DNA from: Crenalkalicoccus roseus
GTDB lineage: Bacteria > Pseudomonadota > Alphaproteobacteria > Acetobacterales > Acetobacteraceae
DNA length: 64,000 bases
Reading direction: 5' to 3'
Assembly (NCBI RefSeq): GCF_004761865.1
Contig: NZ_SJDM01000007.1
Location: forward strand, 1-64,000
This document shows, piece after piece, positions 16,489 to 25,864 of the stretch (positions within the stretch are counted from its first letter, which is position 1; the number at the start of each line of letters is the position of its first letter). The translations under genes were made by a program, and so were the position numbers. Under the pieces are notes generated by a model. The model saw only the letters and a list, made by a program, of their open reading frames with translations. It was not told where the DNA came from and did no database searches.

Positions 16489-17691
16489 ATGATGCCCGAC
16501 GCGCGGCCCTTCGAGGGGGTGCGGATCCTCGACTTCACCCAGGTCCTGGCCGGCCCCTTCGCCAGTTTCCAGCTTGCCCTGCTGGGCGCCGAGGTGGTGA
16601 AGGTGGAGCGGCGCGAGGGCGAGGAGATGCGGCGCTTCCCGCTCTCCCCCGAATGGACCGCGCGCGGCATGGCGCCGATGTGGATGGCCGCCAACGCCGG
16701 CAAGCGCAGCCTGACGCTCGACCTGCGGAGGCCCCAGGCGGTGGAGGTGGTGCGCCGCCTTGCCGCCGGGGCCGATGTGGTGATGGAGAATTTCCGCCCC
16801 GGCGTGATGGACCGCCTCGGCATCGGCCATGCGGCGCTCTCGGAGATCAATCCGAGGCTGATCTACTGCGCCATCTCCGGCTTCGGCCAGGATGGGCCGG
16901 ACCGGCTGGAGGCGGGCTATGACGGCCGCATCCAGGCGATGTCCGGCATCATGGCGATGACGGGCGAGCCGGGGGCGGGGCCGATGCGCGCCGGCTTCGC
17001 GGTGTGCGACCTGCTCACCGGCATGACGGCGGCCTATGCGGTGGCGGGCGCGCTGTTCCAGCGCACCCACACCGGCCGCGGGCAGTTCGTGGACGTCTCG
17101 ATGCTGGACTCCACCCTCTCCTTCCTGGGCGGCGCGGTGGCGGAGTGGACGGCGGCGGGACACGTGCAGGCGCAATGGGGCAACCAGGCGGTCAGCCGCT
17201 GCGCCACCGCCAACCTGTTCCGCGCCGGGGAGGGGCACCTCCTGCTCGCCGTGAACGCGGAGAAGCACTATCGCCTGCTGTTCCAGGCGCTCGGCCGCGA
17301 GGAGGTGCTGGCCGACCCGCGCTTCGCCGACTGGACCTTGCGCTACGAGAACCGCGAGGCGCTGCGCGCCATCATCGAGGAGGCGCTGGCCGATGCCGAC
17401 GCCGCCACCTGGGAGCGGCGCCTGACCGGGGCGGGCGTGCCCTGCGCCTGCGTCCGCCGCGTGGACGAGGCGATCGCGCACCGCCAGGTCGAGGCGCGCG
17501 GCCTGCTGCAGGAGGTGGAGACGGCGTGGGGTCCGCTCCGCCTCGCCACCAGCGGCTTCCGCCTGGCGCATGGGGGTGCCCGCCTCGACCGGCCGCCGCC
17601 CGCCCTGGGCGAGCATACGGAGGAGATCCTCGCCGAGGCCGGCTATACGGCGGAGGAGATCGCGCGGCTGCGCGCCGAGGCGGCGATCTGA
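16489..17691 (+). CDS. CaiB/BaiF family CoA transferase
   Basis: 400 residues of a class III CoA transferase. It shows GVRILDFTQVLAGPFASFQL at the start, NAGKRSLTLDL near 70, VMENFRPGVMDRLGI, NPRLIYCAISGFGQDGP, and YDGRIQAMSG with the catalytic Asp at residue 145. The enzyme moves CoA between carboxylates such as formate, oxalate, succinate or carnitine without free energy input. It is the second gene of the GrdB-like operon and probably activates or recycles the acid handled by that pathway. The substrate is unknown. Confidence 0.9.
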   Translation: MMPDARPFEGVRILDFTQVLAGPFASFQLALLGAEVVKVERREGEEMRRFPLSPEWTARGMAPMWMAANAGKRSLTLDLRRPQAVEVVRRLAAGADVVMENFRPGVMDRLGIGHAALSEINPRLIYCAISGFGQDGPDRLEAGYDGRIQAMSGIMAMTGEPGAGPMRAGFAVCDLLTGMTAAYAVAGALFQRTHTGRGQFVDVSMLDSTLSFLGGAVAEWTAAGHVQAQWGNQAVSRCATANLFRAGEGHLLLAVNAEKHYRLLFQALGREEVLADPRFADWTLRYENREALRAIIEEALADADAATWERRLTGAGVPCACVRRVDEAIAHRQVEARGLLQEVETAWGPLRLATSGFRLAHGGARLDRPPPALGEHTEEILAEAGYTAEEIARLRAEAAI

Positions 17692-17743
17692 GCCTTTCCG
17701 CCCGCGCTGCTCCGCGCCATCCTCGCCGCCGAAGGAGACCTGC

Positions 17744-19102
17744 ATGACCGCCACCGTCGTCGATTCCGTCATCTTCCGCGACATCTTCAGCACCGAGGCG
17801 ATGCGCCGGATCTTCTCGGACGAGGCGCGGGTGCAGTACTACCTCGACATCGAGGCGGCGCTGGCGCGGGTGCAGGCGCGGCTTGGCATCATCCCCGCCG
17901 AGGCGGCGGAGGAGATCTGCCGCCACTGCGACGCCAAGCGGTTCGACTTCGCCCGGCTGAAGGTGCAGACCGAGCGCATCGGCTATCCGGTGCTGCCGGT
18001 GGTGCAGCAGCTCGTCGCGCTCTGCCGCGACGGCCTTGGCGAGTGGTGCCACTGGGGCGCGACCACGCAGGACATCACCGACACCGCGACGGTGCTGCAG
18101 ATCCGCGACGGGCTGGCGCTGGTGGAGCAGGATCTGCGGGCGATCGCGGACCATCTGGCCGATCTCGCGCGGCGCCACCGCGACACGCCGATGGCCGGGC
18201 GCAGCAACCTGCAGCAGGCGACGCCCATCACCTTCGGCTACAAATGCGCCGTGCTGCTAGCCGGCTTCCAGCGCCACCTGCGGCGGCTGGAGGAGATGCG
18301 CCCGCGCGTGCTGGTGGGCGAGTTCGGCGGCGCCACCGGCACCCTCGCCTCGCTCGGCGCGGACGGGCTGCGCGTGCAGGAGGCGCTGATGGCGGAGCTC
18401 GGCCTCGGCCAGCCGGAGATCGCCTGGCACACCATGCGCGACCGCATCGCGGAGGTGGGCTGCTTCCTCGGCCTCATCACCGGCACCCTCGGCAAGATCA
18501 GCATGGACGTGAAGCTGCTGATGCAGACCGAGGTGGAGGAGGTGTACGAGCCCTTCCACGAGGGGCGCGGCAGCTCCAGCACCATGCCGCAGAAGCGCAA
18601 CCCGATCTCCTCCAACTACATCCACGCCTGCGTCGCCATGGTGCGCCAGCACGTCGCCGCGCTTCTGGATGCGATGGTCGAGGACCATGAGCGCTCCACC
18701 GGACCATGGGAGATCGAGTGGGTCGCGGTGCCGGAGATCTTCTGCCTCTCCGCCGGGGCGCTGGCGCATGCGCGCACGGTGACGGCCGGGCTGCAGGTGG
18801 ATCCCGCGCGGATGCGCGCCAACCTCGACGCGCAGAAGGGCATGATCGTCTCGGAGGCGGTGATGATGGGCCTCGGCCCCGCCCTCGGTCGCCAGCGCGC
18901 GCACGATCTGGTCTACGACATCTGCCGCGAGGTGATCGCCGGCAAGGGCGGCTTCCTCGACCTGCTGGCGGAGCACCCCGAGATCAGGCCGCACATGGGG
19001 CGCGAGCAGCTTGTCGCGCTGCTCGATCCCGCGAACTATACGGGGCTGGCCGGAGAGATGGTGGACCGGGTGCTGGCCCGGCAGGAGCGTGGCCATGGCT
19101 GA
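17744..19102 (+). CDS. Lyase of the adenylosuccinate lyase / carboxymuconate cycloisomerase family
   Basis: 452 residues from ATG at 17744, with GAAGGAGA before it. The fumarase/aspartase superfamily signature G276-SSSTMPQKRNP is complete, and WGATTQDITDTA near 105 and GRSNLQQATPITFGYK near 155 are the other conserved blocks. These match the PurB/PcaB subgroup (adenylosuccinate lyase, 3-carboxymuconate cycloisomerase, methylaspartate-type lyases). Linkage to a CoA transferase, a GrdB-like reductase and a CnbZ-like protein argues for a catabolic lyase splitting a C-N or C-O bond rather than purine synthesis, but this is inference. Confidence 0.85.
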   Translation: MTATVVDSVIFRDIFSTEAMRRIFSDEARVQYYLDIEAALARVQARLGIIPAEAAEEICRHCDAKRFDFARLKVQTERIGYPVLPVVQQLVALCRDGLGEWCHWGATTQDITDTATVLQIRDGLALVEQDLRAIADHLADLARRHRDTPMAGRSNLQQATPITFGYKCAVLLAGFQRHLRRLEEMRPRVLVGEFGGATGTLASLGADGLRVQEALMAELGLGQPEIAWHTMRDRIAEVGCFLGLITGTLGKISMDVKLLMQTEVEEVYEPFHEGRGSSSTMPQKRNPISSNYIHACVAMVRQHVAALLDAMVEDHERSTGPWEIEWVAVPEIFCLSAGALAHARTVTAGLQVDPARMRANLDAQKGMIVSEAVMMGLGPALGRQRAHDLVYDICREVIAGKGGFLDLLAEHPEIRPHMGREQLVALLDPANYTGLAGEMVDRVLARQERGHG

Positions 19103-19850
19103 GACGATCGCGCTTGCGGATGCCGGCTACCGCTTCATCCCGGCGGTGTTCCAGTACTCCGCCGGCGTCGTCGCGCTGCCCGGCTTCCGCATCGAGCGCG
19201 CGCGCTTCGCCGAGCCGGTGCCGATGGCCGAGGGCTGGCGCCGCATCGCCGCGCATCTCGCGGCGTTCGGCCGTCCGCGCACTGCCTTCTGCGCCTGCGA
19301 GCTGCGCTCCCCCGCGCCCTTCACCGAGGAGAGCTTCATCGCCTTCAACCGCGGCTACGCCGCCGTGCTGGGGGAGTGGGGCGTGCTGCGCGAGGGACGC
19401 AACCCGGTGGCGCGCAGCAATGTCTGCCCCGAGATCACCCCGCCCGCGGAGCCCTGCTTCCACGCCTTCTGCTACACCATGCCCGACCCGGCGGCGGCAG
19501 CATCCTTCGTCGTCTCCGGCAGCGGCGAGACGCGGGAGGGGCAGGGCAACTACCGCGACCACACCGTTGCCCCGGGCGACACCTCGCCCGCGGGGATGCG
19601 GGCCAAGGCGCGCTTCGTGCTCGGCGAGATGGAGCGGCGCATGGCGGCGCTCGGCGCCGGCTGGGGCGCCACCACCGCCGTGCAGGCCTACACCGTGCAC
19701 GACATCCACCCCTTCCTGGCGGAGGAGGTGGTACGACGCGGCGCGGCGCGCCACGGGCTCACCTGGCAGTTCTGCCGCCCGCCCGTGGTGGGCCTCGACT
19801 TCGAGATGGACTGCCGCGGCCTGCCGCTGGAACGCGTGCTACCCGCCTGA
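19095..19850 (+). CDS. CnbZ-like protein (2-amino-5-chloromuconate deaminase family, tentative)
   Basis: 251 residues. The start ATG at 19095 lies inside the 3' end of the lyase gene (8-base overlap). The protein reads as an enzyme with GYRFIPAVFQYSAGVVALPG at the N-terminus, FCACELRSPAPFTEESF near 75-91, NPVARSNVCPEITPPAEP near 108-125 and a paired late domain AVQAYTVHDIHPFL. From memory this pattern matches proteins named after CnbZ, a deaminase of 2-amino-5-chloromuconate in chloronitrobenzene degradation; the match is at family level only and I cannot verify it. Two RidA-like halves are another possible reading. Last gene of the operon. Confidence 0.6.
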   Translation: MAETIALADAGYRFIPAVFQYSAGVVALPGFRIERARFAEPVPMAEGWRRIAAHLAAFGRPRTAFCACELRSPAPFTEESFIAFNRGYAAVLGEWGVLREGRNPVARSNVCPEITPPAEPCFHAFCYTMPDPAAAASFVVSGSGETREGQGNYRDHTVAPGDTSPAGMRAKARFVLGEMERRMAALGAGWGATTAVQAYTVHDIHPFLAEEVVRRGAARHGLTWQFCRPPVVGLDFEMDCRGLPLERVLPA

Positions 19851-19866
19851 TGCCCCCGACCGCGGA

Positions 19867-20922
19867 TCAGGCGCCGGTGGCCGGCTTTTCGCCCAGGCTT
19901 CCCGGCGGCGCCGCAGCCTCCCGGTGCGGGCCGGGCTGCGGCACCCGCGCCGCCGGCCGCCGCTCCAGCAGCCCGGCGATGCCGCGCGGCAGGAACAGCA
20001 TGAACATCACCAGCAGCAGACCGTAGACGAGAGGAGCGGCGCCGATGAACTGCGTGCCGAAGAAGACGCGCAGGGATTCGTCGAGCCCGATGGTGATGAG
20101 CGCGCCGATGGTCGGGCCGATCGGGCTGAACATGCCGCCGGCGATGGCGCCGAAGACGATCTGCAGCGACGGCGCGAGACCGGCCAGGGATTCCGGGTTC
20201 AGGTACATGCGGTACTGCGCCGTCAGCGCCCCCGCGAGCGCGGCGAGCGCAACCGAGATCATCATCACCTTCAGCTTCTCGCGCGTCACGCGGATGCCGA
20301 TCGAGGCCGCCGCATCCTCGTCCTCGGCGATCGCCGCGAGGGCCCTGGACGACATGGAGCGGTCTAGCAGGCGCCAGGCCAGCAGCCCGCCCGCCCAGGC
20401 GGCCAGCGCCAGCCACCAGAAGCCCGCCTTGCCGAACTGCATGGCGGCGAAGGCGGCCTCCGGCGGCGCCTGCTGCGGGGTCATGCCGAGAGAGCCGCCG
20501 GTGACGCCGCGCAGCGCCACGATCAGGATGCGCACGATCTCGCCCGCGGCGAGCGTGACCAGCGCGAAGTAGTGCCCCACCACGCGCAGCCGGAAGCTGG
20601 GGTAGCCGAGCATCACGCCCACCGCCATCGCCGCCGCGACGCCGAGGGGGATGCCGATCCAGGGCGTGATTCCGTACAGGTTCCACAGCAGGGCCATGGT
20701 GTAGGCGCCGATGCCGAGGAAGGCTCCGTGGCCGAAGGAGACGAGGCCGAAGCGGCCCATCAGCGCCCAGCCGGTGCCCGCCACCGCGGTCAGCAGCATG
20801 GTGATGAGCACGTGCATGAAGTAGTCGGGCAGCGACAGCAGCGGCACCGCCGCCAGCGCCAGCACCGCCGCTGCCCCGAGGGCCGTTCCGCCCATCGCCG
20901 AGATGTTCCTTCCCTCCGTCAT
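19867..20922 (-). CDS. Liv-type ABC transporter permease (LivM)
   Basis: 351 residues with about nine hydrophobic segments. The branched-chain amino-acid permease signature is visible: GRFGLVSFGHGAFLGIGAYT near 55-74, LRVVGHYFALVTLAAGEIVR, and EDEDAAASIGIRVTREKLK in the conserved cytoplasmic EAA-like loop. It ends with a Pro/Gly-rich tail. The ATG at 20922 overlaps the stop of the LivH gene by four bases (ATGA). Part of a receptor-G-F-H-M operon whose receptor gene is frameshifted. Confidence 0.9.
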   Translation of the reverse strand: MTEGRNISAMGGTALGAAAVLALAAVPLLSLPDYFMHVLITMLLTAVAGTGWALMGRFGLVSFGHGAFLGIGAYTMALLWNLYGITPWIGIPLGVAAAMAVGVMLGYPSFRLRVVGHYFALVTLAAGEIVRILIVALRGVTGGSLGMTPQQAPPEAAFAAMQFGKAGFWWLALAAWAGGLLAWRLLDRSMSSRALAAIAEDEDAAASIGIRVTREKLKVMMISVALAALAGALTAQYRMYLNPESLAGLAPSLQIVFGAIAGGMFSPIGPTIGALITIGLDESLRVFFGTQFIGAAPLVYGLLLVMFMLFLPRGIAGLLERRPAARVPQPGPHREAAAPPGSLGEKPATGA

Positions 20923-21773
20923 CGCGCGAACAGCCCCCGCGGCCTCAGGAAGATCACCAGGATGAAGAACAGGAAGGCGACCACGTAGGACATCTCGGTG
21001 TTCCACCAGAAGCCCCCGGTGGAGACGATCAGCCCCATCAGGAAGGCCGCCAGGAAGCCGCCCAGCATGTTGCCGAGGCCGCCCATGACGCAGATCATGA
21101 AGGTGATCGGACCGAAGGAGAGGCCGACGAAGGGATGCATGTCGAGCTGCACCACCAGCAGGCAGGCCGCCAGCCCCGCCAGCGCGCCGCCGACGGCGGA
21201 TGCGATCAGGTAGATCCGGCGGGGGTCCACGCCCATGAGCGGCATCACCTCGCGGTCGCGGGCGATGGCGCGGATGGCGGTGCCGACATAGGTGAACTTC
21301 AGGAACGCCCACAGCGCCGCCGCGCCGAGCAGCGCCGCGACGAAGGCGGCGAGCTTGGTGCCGGAGACGAACACCTCGCCCATCTCCATCGGCGGCATCT
21401 CGACGCCGAGGCTGCGGAAGTCTGTGGAGAAGACCAGGGTCGCCGAGCCCTGCAGCACGAACAGCACGCCGCCCGTGGCCAGCACCTGGTTGATCGGCGG
21501 CCGGCCGAGCAGCGGCCGCACCACCAGGAGATGCAGCAGCAGCCCGAGCACCGCGATCGCCGGCAGGCACACCGCGAAGGCGAGGCCGAGCGGCCAGCCG
21601 GCCTGGGTGTGCAGGAACCAGACGGTGTACATGCCGACCATCACCAGCTCCGCGTAGCAGAGCCAGATCACGTCCACCACGCCGAACACCAGGTTCAGCC
21701 CCAGCACCGGAAGGGCGAAGACGCCGCCGAGCAGCACGCCGTTCAGCAGGGCCTCGAGCAGGAAGGGATCCAT
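20919..21773 (-). CDS. Liv-type ABC transporter permease (LivH)
   Basis: 284 residues, about eight membrane segments. Family marks: LNGVLLGGVFALPVLGLNLV at the N-terminus, VVRPLLGRPPINQVLATGGV near 85-104, TYVGTAIRAIARDREVMPLM (the cytoplasmic coupling loop) and FGPITFMICVMGGLGNMLGG. It forms the heterodimeric channel with the LivM-type protein. Substrates of this transporter class extend beyond branched-chain amino acids to amides, urea and aromatic acids; here the substrate is unknown. 22 bases separate it from the LivF-type gene upstream. Confidence 0.9.
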   Translation of the reverse strand: MDPFLLEALLNGVLLGGVFALPVLGLNLVFGVVDVIWLCYAELVMVGMYTVWFLHTQAGWPLGLAFAVCLPAIAVLGLLLHLLVVRPLLGRPPINQVLATGGVLFVLQGSATLVFSTDFRSLGVEMPPMEMGEVFVSGTKLAAFVAALLGAAALWAFLKFTYVGTAIRAIARDREVMPLMGVDPRRIYLIASAVGGALAGLAACLLVVQLDMHPFVGLSFGPITFMICVMGGLGNMLGGFLAAFLMGLIVSTGGFWWNTEMSYVVAFLFFILVIFLRPRGLFAR

Positions 21774-21795
21774 CGTCGCTCCTCGCCGGCGGAGT

Positions 21796-22508
<713 letters not shown>

Positions 22509-22512
<4 letters not shown>

Positions 22513-23258
22513 GCGGCGCGGCTCTCCGGCGGGCCGAGATAGACCTCCGCCACCCGCTCATCCTCCTGCGCGGCCTGCGGCGCGCCCTCGAAGATGACCG
22601 CGCCGTGGTCGAGCACCACCACGCGGTCCACGACCGAGAGCAGCACGCCCATGATGTGTTCGACCCAGACGATGGTGATGCCGCGCTCGTCCCGGATGCG
22701 CTTCAGCATCTGCGCCGCGGCCCGCATCTCGGCGGCGTCCAGCCCGCCCAGGGACTCGTCGGCCAGCAGCAGGCGCGGCTGGGTGGCGAGGGCGCGCGCC
22801 AGCTCCAGCTTCTTGAGGCCTGCGGCGCCAAGCCCGTGCACGCCGGCCCCCGGATCGTCGGGAAGCTGGGCGAGGCGCAGCGCGTCACGCGCCCGCGCCT
22901 TGGCCTCCTCGCGGCCGATCGCCCCGCCGGCGCCGTAATGCGCCGCGAGCACGGCGTTCTCCAGCAGCGACAGGTTGCGGAACGGGCGGGGAATCTGGAA
23001 GGTGCGGCCGATGCCGCGCCGGCACACCTCGTCCGCGGTGAGGCCGGCGATCTCCCGTCCCTCGAAGCGGACGGAGCCGGCCGTGGGCTTCAGCATGCCC
23101 GCGATGCATTTGAAGGTGGTGCTCTTTCCCGAGCCGTTCGGGCCGAGCAGCCCCAGAATCTCCCCCTTCGCCACCGAGAAGGAGACCCCGTCCACTGCGG
23201 TGAAGCCGCCGAAGCGCTTGGTCAGCCCCTCGACGGCCAGCAGCGGCGCATCGCTCAC
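22509..23258 (-). CDS. Liv-type ABC transporter ATP-binding protein (LivG)
   Basis: 249 residues from GTG at 23258, which overlaps the receptor's TGA by four bases (GTGA). Walker A is GPNGSGKSTTFK, GIGRTFQIPRPFRNLSLLEN follows, Walker B is RLLLADESLGGLD, and the switch His is in IVWVEHIMGVL. The ABC signature is unusual: where LSxGxQ is expected the protein reads LGAAGLKKLELARAL, a divergent form tolerated in some LivG proteins. It couples ATP hydrolysis to the permease pair encoded downstream. Confidence 0.9.
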
Positions 23259-24578
23259 GAGCGGGCCGCGAAGGGGCTCGAGGACGGCAGCGGCAGCACC
23301 GGCGGGCCGGCGGCGATCTCGGTCGGCCACACGACGCAGCCCTTGCCATCCTCGAACTGCATCACCATGGGAAAGGCGCGTTCGTTCTGGCCCGCCATCG
23401 CATGGCCGGGCGGGGCGAACTTCACCCCCGTATCCCTGGATGGTGCCCCCGATCGGGATGTCCACCTCCAGCGCCGCCTCGCGCAGCGCATCGGGCGACA
23501 TGTCGCCGGTCTTGCGCACGGCGGGCTTCAGCACGTGCTCGAGGAAGATCCAGGTGTTGTTGAAGCCCATGGAGGCGTGCGCGGGCAGGTCGCGCACCCG
23601 GTGCTTGGCCTGATAGCGCTCGACGAAGGCCTTCGCCAGATCCGCGACGCCCGGCCCGAGCCGCGACCAGTCGAGCATCTGCGTCCCCACCGGGTCCACG
23701 TTGTAGAAGTGGTTCACGTCGTTGCCGAAGGTGTCGGTCAGGCGGTCTATCTGCGCATAGCCGGCGCCGTGGCCGATCAGCGCCTTGAAGCGCAGGCCGC
23801 CGGCCTTGGCCTGGCGCAGGAACAGCGTGATGTCGGGGTTGTAGCCGACATGCAGCATCACGTCCGGCCGCTCCCGCCGCAGCTTGGTCACCAGGGTGGA
23901 GAGGTCGGGCGCGGTGGCGGCGTAGCCCTCCTTCAGCACCAGCGGCATGTTGCGCGCCCGGGCATTGGCCTCGATCGCCGCGGCGACACCGGTGCCGTAG
24001 GGCCCGTCCTCGTAGATGGCGGCGAGGCGCACCCGCTCCGGAGGCGCGCCTGCGCATGCTCGTGCACGAAGGCGACCGAGGCCGCGCCGTACTGGTCGGA
24101 ATGGACGGTGGGGCGGAACACGTAGCGCAGGTTGCGGTCCTTCAGCACCGCGACCGAGATGGCGCTGGTGATCCACATGATCCTGCGCGCCGCCTCGAAG
24201 CGCTGCGCCAGCGGCACGGCGTGGGCGGAGGAGTAGATGCCGGTGACGACCTCCAGCCCCTCCTGGCCGAGCAGGCGCTCGGCCTCGTTGATGGCGACGT
24301 CGGCCTTGCTCTGGCTGTCGGCGGTGACGGCCTGGACCATCCGCCCGTCCACCCCGCCCCTTTCGTTGAACAGCCCGATCGCCACCTCCCCGCCCCCAGA
24401 ACAGCGGCTGGCTGCCGGCGCCGGCGAAGGGGCCCGAGAGATCGGTCATGATGCCGACGCGCAGCGGCGGCCCACCCGCCTGGCCCTGGGCTCGCGCCCG
24501 TGCCGGCACGGTCGCCGCGAGGCCGATCCCCGCCCCCGCCTGCAGCAGGCCGCGCCGCGTCGTTCCCTTGCCCTGCAT
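23255..24578 (-). pseudogene. Liv-type ABC transporter substrate-binding protein, three frameshifts
   Basis: A receptor of the periplasmic type-1 (LivJ-like) family. ATG at 24578 follows AGGGAG and opens a Tat-like signal (TTRRGLLQAGAGIGLAATVP, cut near ARA). The frame breaks three times: near 24390-24400 in a GGGGGCGGGG run (between GSQPLFWG and VAIGLFNERGGVDG), near 24045-24055 (between AFVHEHAQ and PPERVRLAAIYEDG), and near 23426-23430 in a run of five G (between IQGYG and VKFAPPGHAMAGQ). One extra, one missing and one extra base explain them, and removing them gives exactly 441 codons. Two of three lie in G runs, so sequencing error is a real alternative to true decay. The protein sequence between the breaks is well preserved. 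Confidence 0.8.
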
Positions 24579-24594
24579 CGCCTTGGAACTCCCT

Positions 24595-24615
24595 TTCGCC
24601 TGTCCGGAAGGCGAA
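24595..24615 (-). promoter_or_regulatory. 7-bp inverted repeat just upstream of the receptor gene
   Basis: TTCGCCT, 7 bases, AGGCGAA, placed immediately upstream of the ribosome site of the Liv receptor gene that starts at 24578. It could be an operator or a leader hairpin; no regulator gene is nearby to test it against. Confidence 0.25.
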
Positions 24616-24762
24616 GATCCCGCGCCTGCCACCCTCCGGCCGCCGGTGTTCCGGCTGCGTGACGCAAGAAGGACGCCGGGCCGCCAGCCGTTAAGCACGG
24701 CCTTGAGCCGGAGGCGCGGAGCGCTGAAACTGGCGCCGACCCGTAAAACGAGGACGTCCAGG

Positions 24763-25836
24763 ATGCATTTCGGCCAGTTCAACCTGATGGGCTATCGCAT
24801 GCCGGGCACCCCGACCCACCGGATCTACGACGAGACGGTGGCGCAGGTAAGCGCGGCGGAACAGGCAGGCTTCGAGATCTCCTGGTTCGCCGAGCACCAC
24901 TTCTCCAACTACTGCGTCTGTCCCTCGCCGCTGATGATGGTGGCGCGCCTGGCGGGGGAGACGCGGCGGATCCGCCTGGGCACCGGCGTGGTCATCGTTC
25001 CGCTCTACGCGCCGGCGCGCCTGCTCGCCGAGATTGGCATGGTGGATGCGCTCACCCATGGCCGGCTCGTCCTCGGCATCGGCAGCGGCTACCAGCCTTA
25101 CGAATTCGAGCGCTTCCACGAAGATCTGCGGGATTCCACCCCCAAGGTGATCGAGTTCATGGAGATGCTCGAGCGGGCCATGGCGCAGGAGACCTTCAGC
25201 TTCGAGGGGCGCCACTACCGCCTGCCGGAGACCCACATCGCGCCGCGCCCCGTGCAGGGCATGCCCGACGTCTGGGTGGCCGGCGACAACCGGGAGCTGC
25301 ATCGCCTCGCCGCGCGCAAGGGATACGCGGTGATGGTCACGCCGCGCCACTACACGGCGGAGATGCTGGCGACGGCGCGGGAGCGCTTCGCCGAGATCTG
25401 GCGCGGCGAGGGGCGCGACCCGGACGGCATGCGCTTCGCCGCGCTGCGCCACCTCTGCGTCACCGACAGCAGGGCGGAGGCGGAGGCGTTCCTCGAGAAC
25501 ATCCGCTACCAGATACGCCTGTCGCAGAGCCTGCGCTTCCGCGAGCAGGTGATGCAGGGCGGCATGCTGATGGAGAAGCCATGGAGCGGGGAGATGAGCC
25601 TCGAGGACATGGCGCGGCACATGCTGGTCGGCGACGCGGAGACGATCGCCGAGCGGATGGCGGAGGAGATCCGCCGCGCGCGGCCCTGCCACTACCTGCT
25701 GCAGTTCCAGGCCGGCGGTTCGGATCTGGCGCTGGCGCTCCGCTCCATGGAACGCTTCGCCACCGAGGTGCGGCCGCTGCTGGAGCGCAGCCTCGGCCCC
25801 CTCGACCGTCTCGGCGGCCGGGCGGCGGCCGCCTGA
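24763..25836 (+). CDS. LLM class flavin-dependent oxidoreductase
   Basis: 357 residues of the bacterial luciferase-like (alpha/beta barrel, FMNH2/F420) family. Typical blocks are AGFEISWFAEHHFSNYCVCP near 40-59, RIRLGTGVVIVPLYAPARLL near 72-91, ALTHGRLVLGIGSGYQPYEF near 100-119 and GDAETIAERM near the end. Such enzymes oxygenate aldehydes, sulfonates, EDTA-like chelators, pyrimidines and other N-heterocycles with reduced flavin made by a separate reductase. No flavin reductase is nearby. The amidase gene starts 28 bases after the stop, so the pair is likely co-transcribed: oxidative ring or C-N opening followed by amide hydrolysis is a reasonable guess. Confidence 0.88.
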   Translation: MHFGQFNLMGYRMPGTPTHRIYDETVAQVSAAEQAGFEISWFAEHHFSNYCVCPSPLMMVARLAGETRRIRLGTGVVIVPLYAPARLLAEIGMVDALTHGRLVLGIGSGYQPYEFERFHEDLRDSTPKVIEFMEMLERAMAQETFSFEGRHYRLPETHIAPRPVQGMPDVWVAGDNRELHRLAARKGYAVMVTPRHYTAEMLATARERFAEIWRGEGRDPDGMRFAALRHLCVTDSRAEAEAFLENIRYQIRLSQSLRFREQVMQGGMLMEKPWSGEMSLEDMARHMLVGDAETIAERMAEEIRRARPCHYLLQFQAGGSDLALALRSMERFATEVRPLLERSLGPLDRLGGRAAAA

Positions 25837-25864
25837 GCGCCGCGGCCGGGCTTCGCGCGGCGGC

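Noticed and set aside
17744-19102. Housekeeping adenylosuccinate lyase (purB)
   Set aside because: The fold and signature fit, but the gene is inside a catabolic operon and shows no link to purine genes. Left at family level.
23933-24385. Independent 150-codon gene
   Set aside because: It is the middle part of the Liv receptor, read between the first and second frameshifts.
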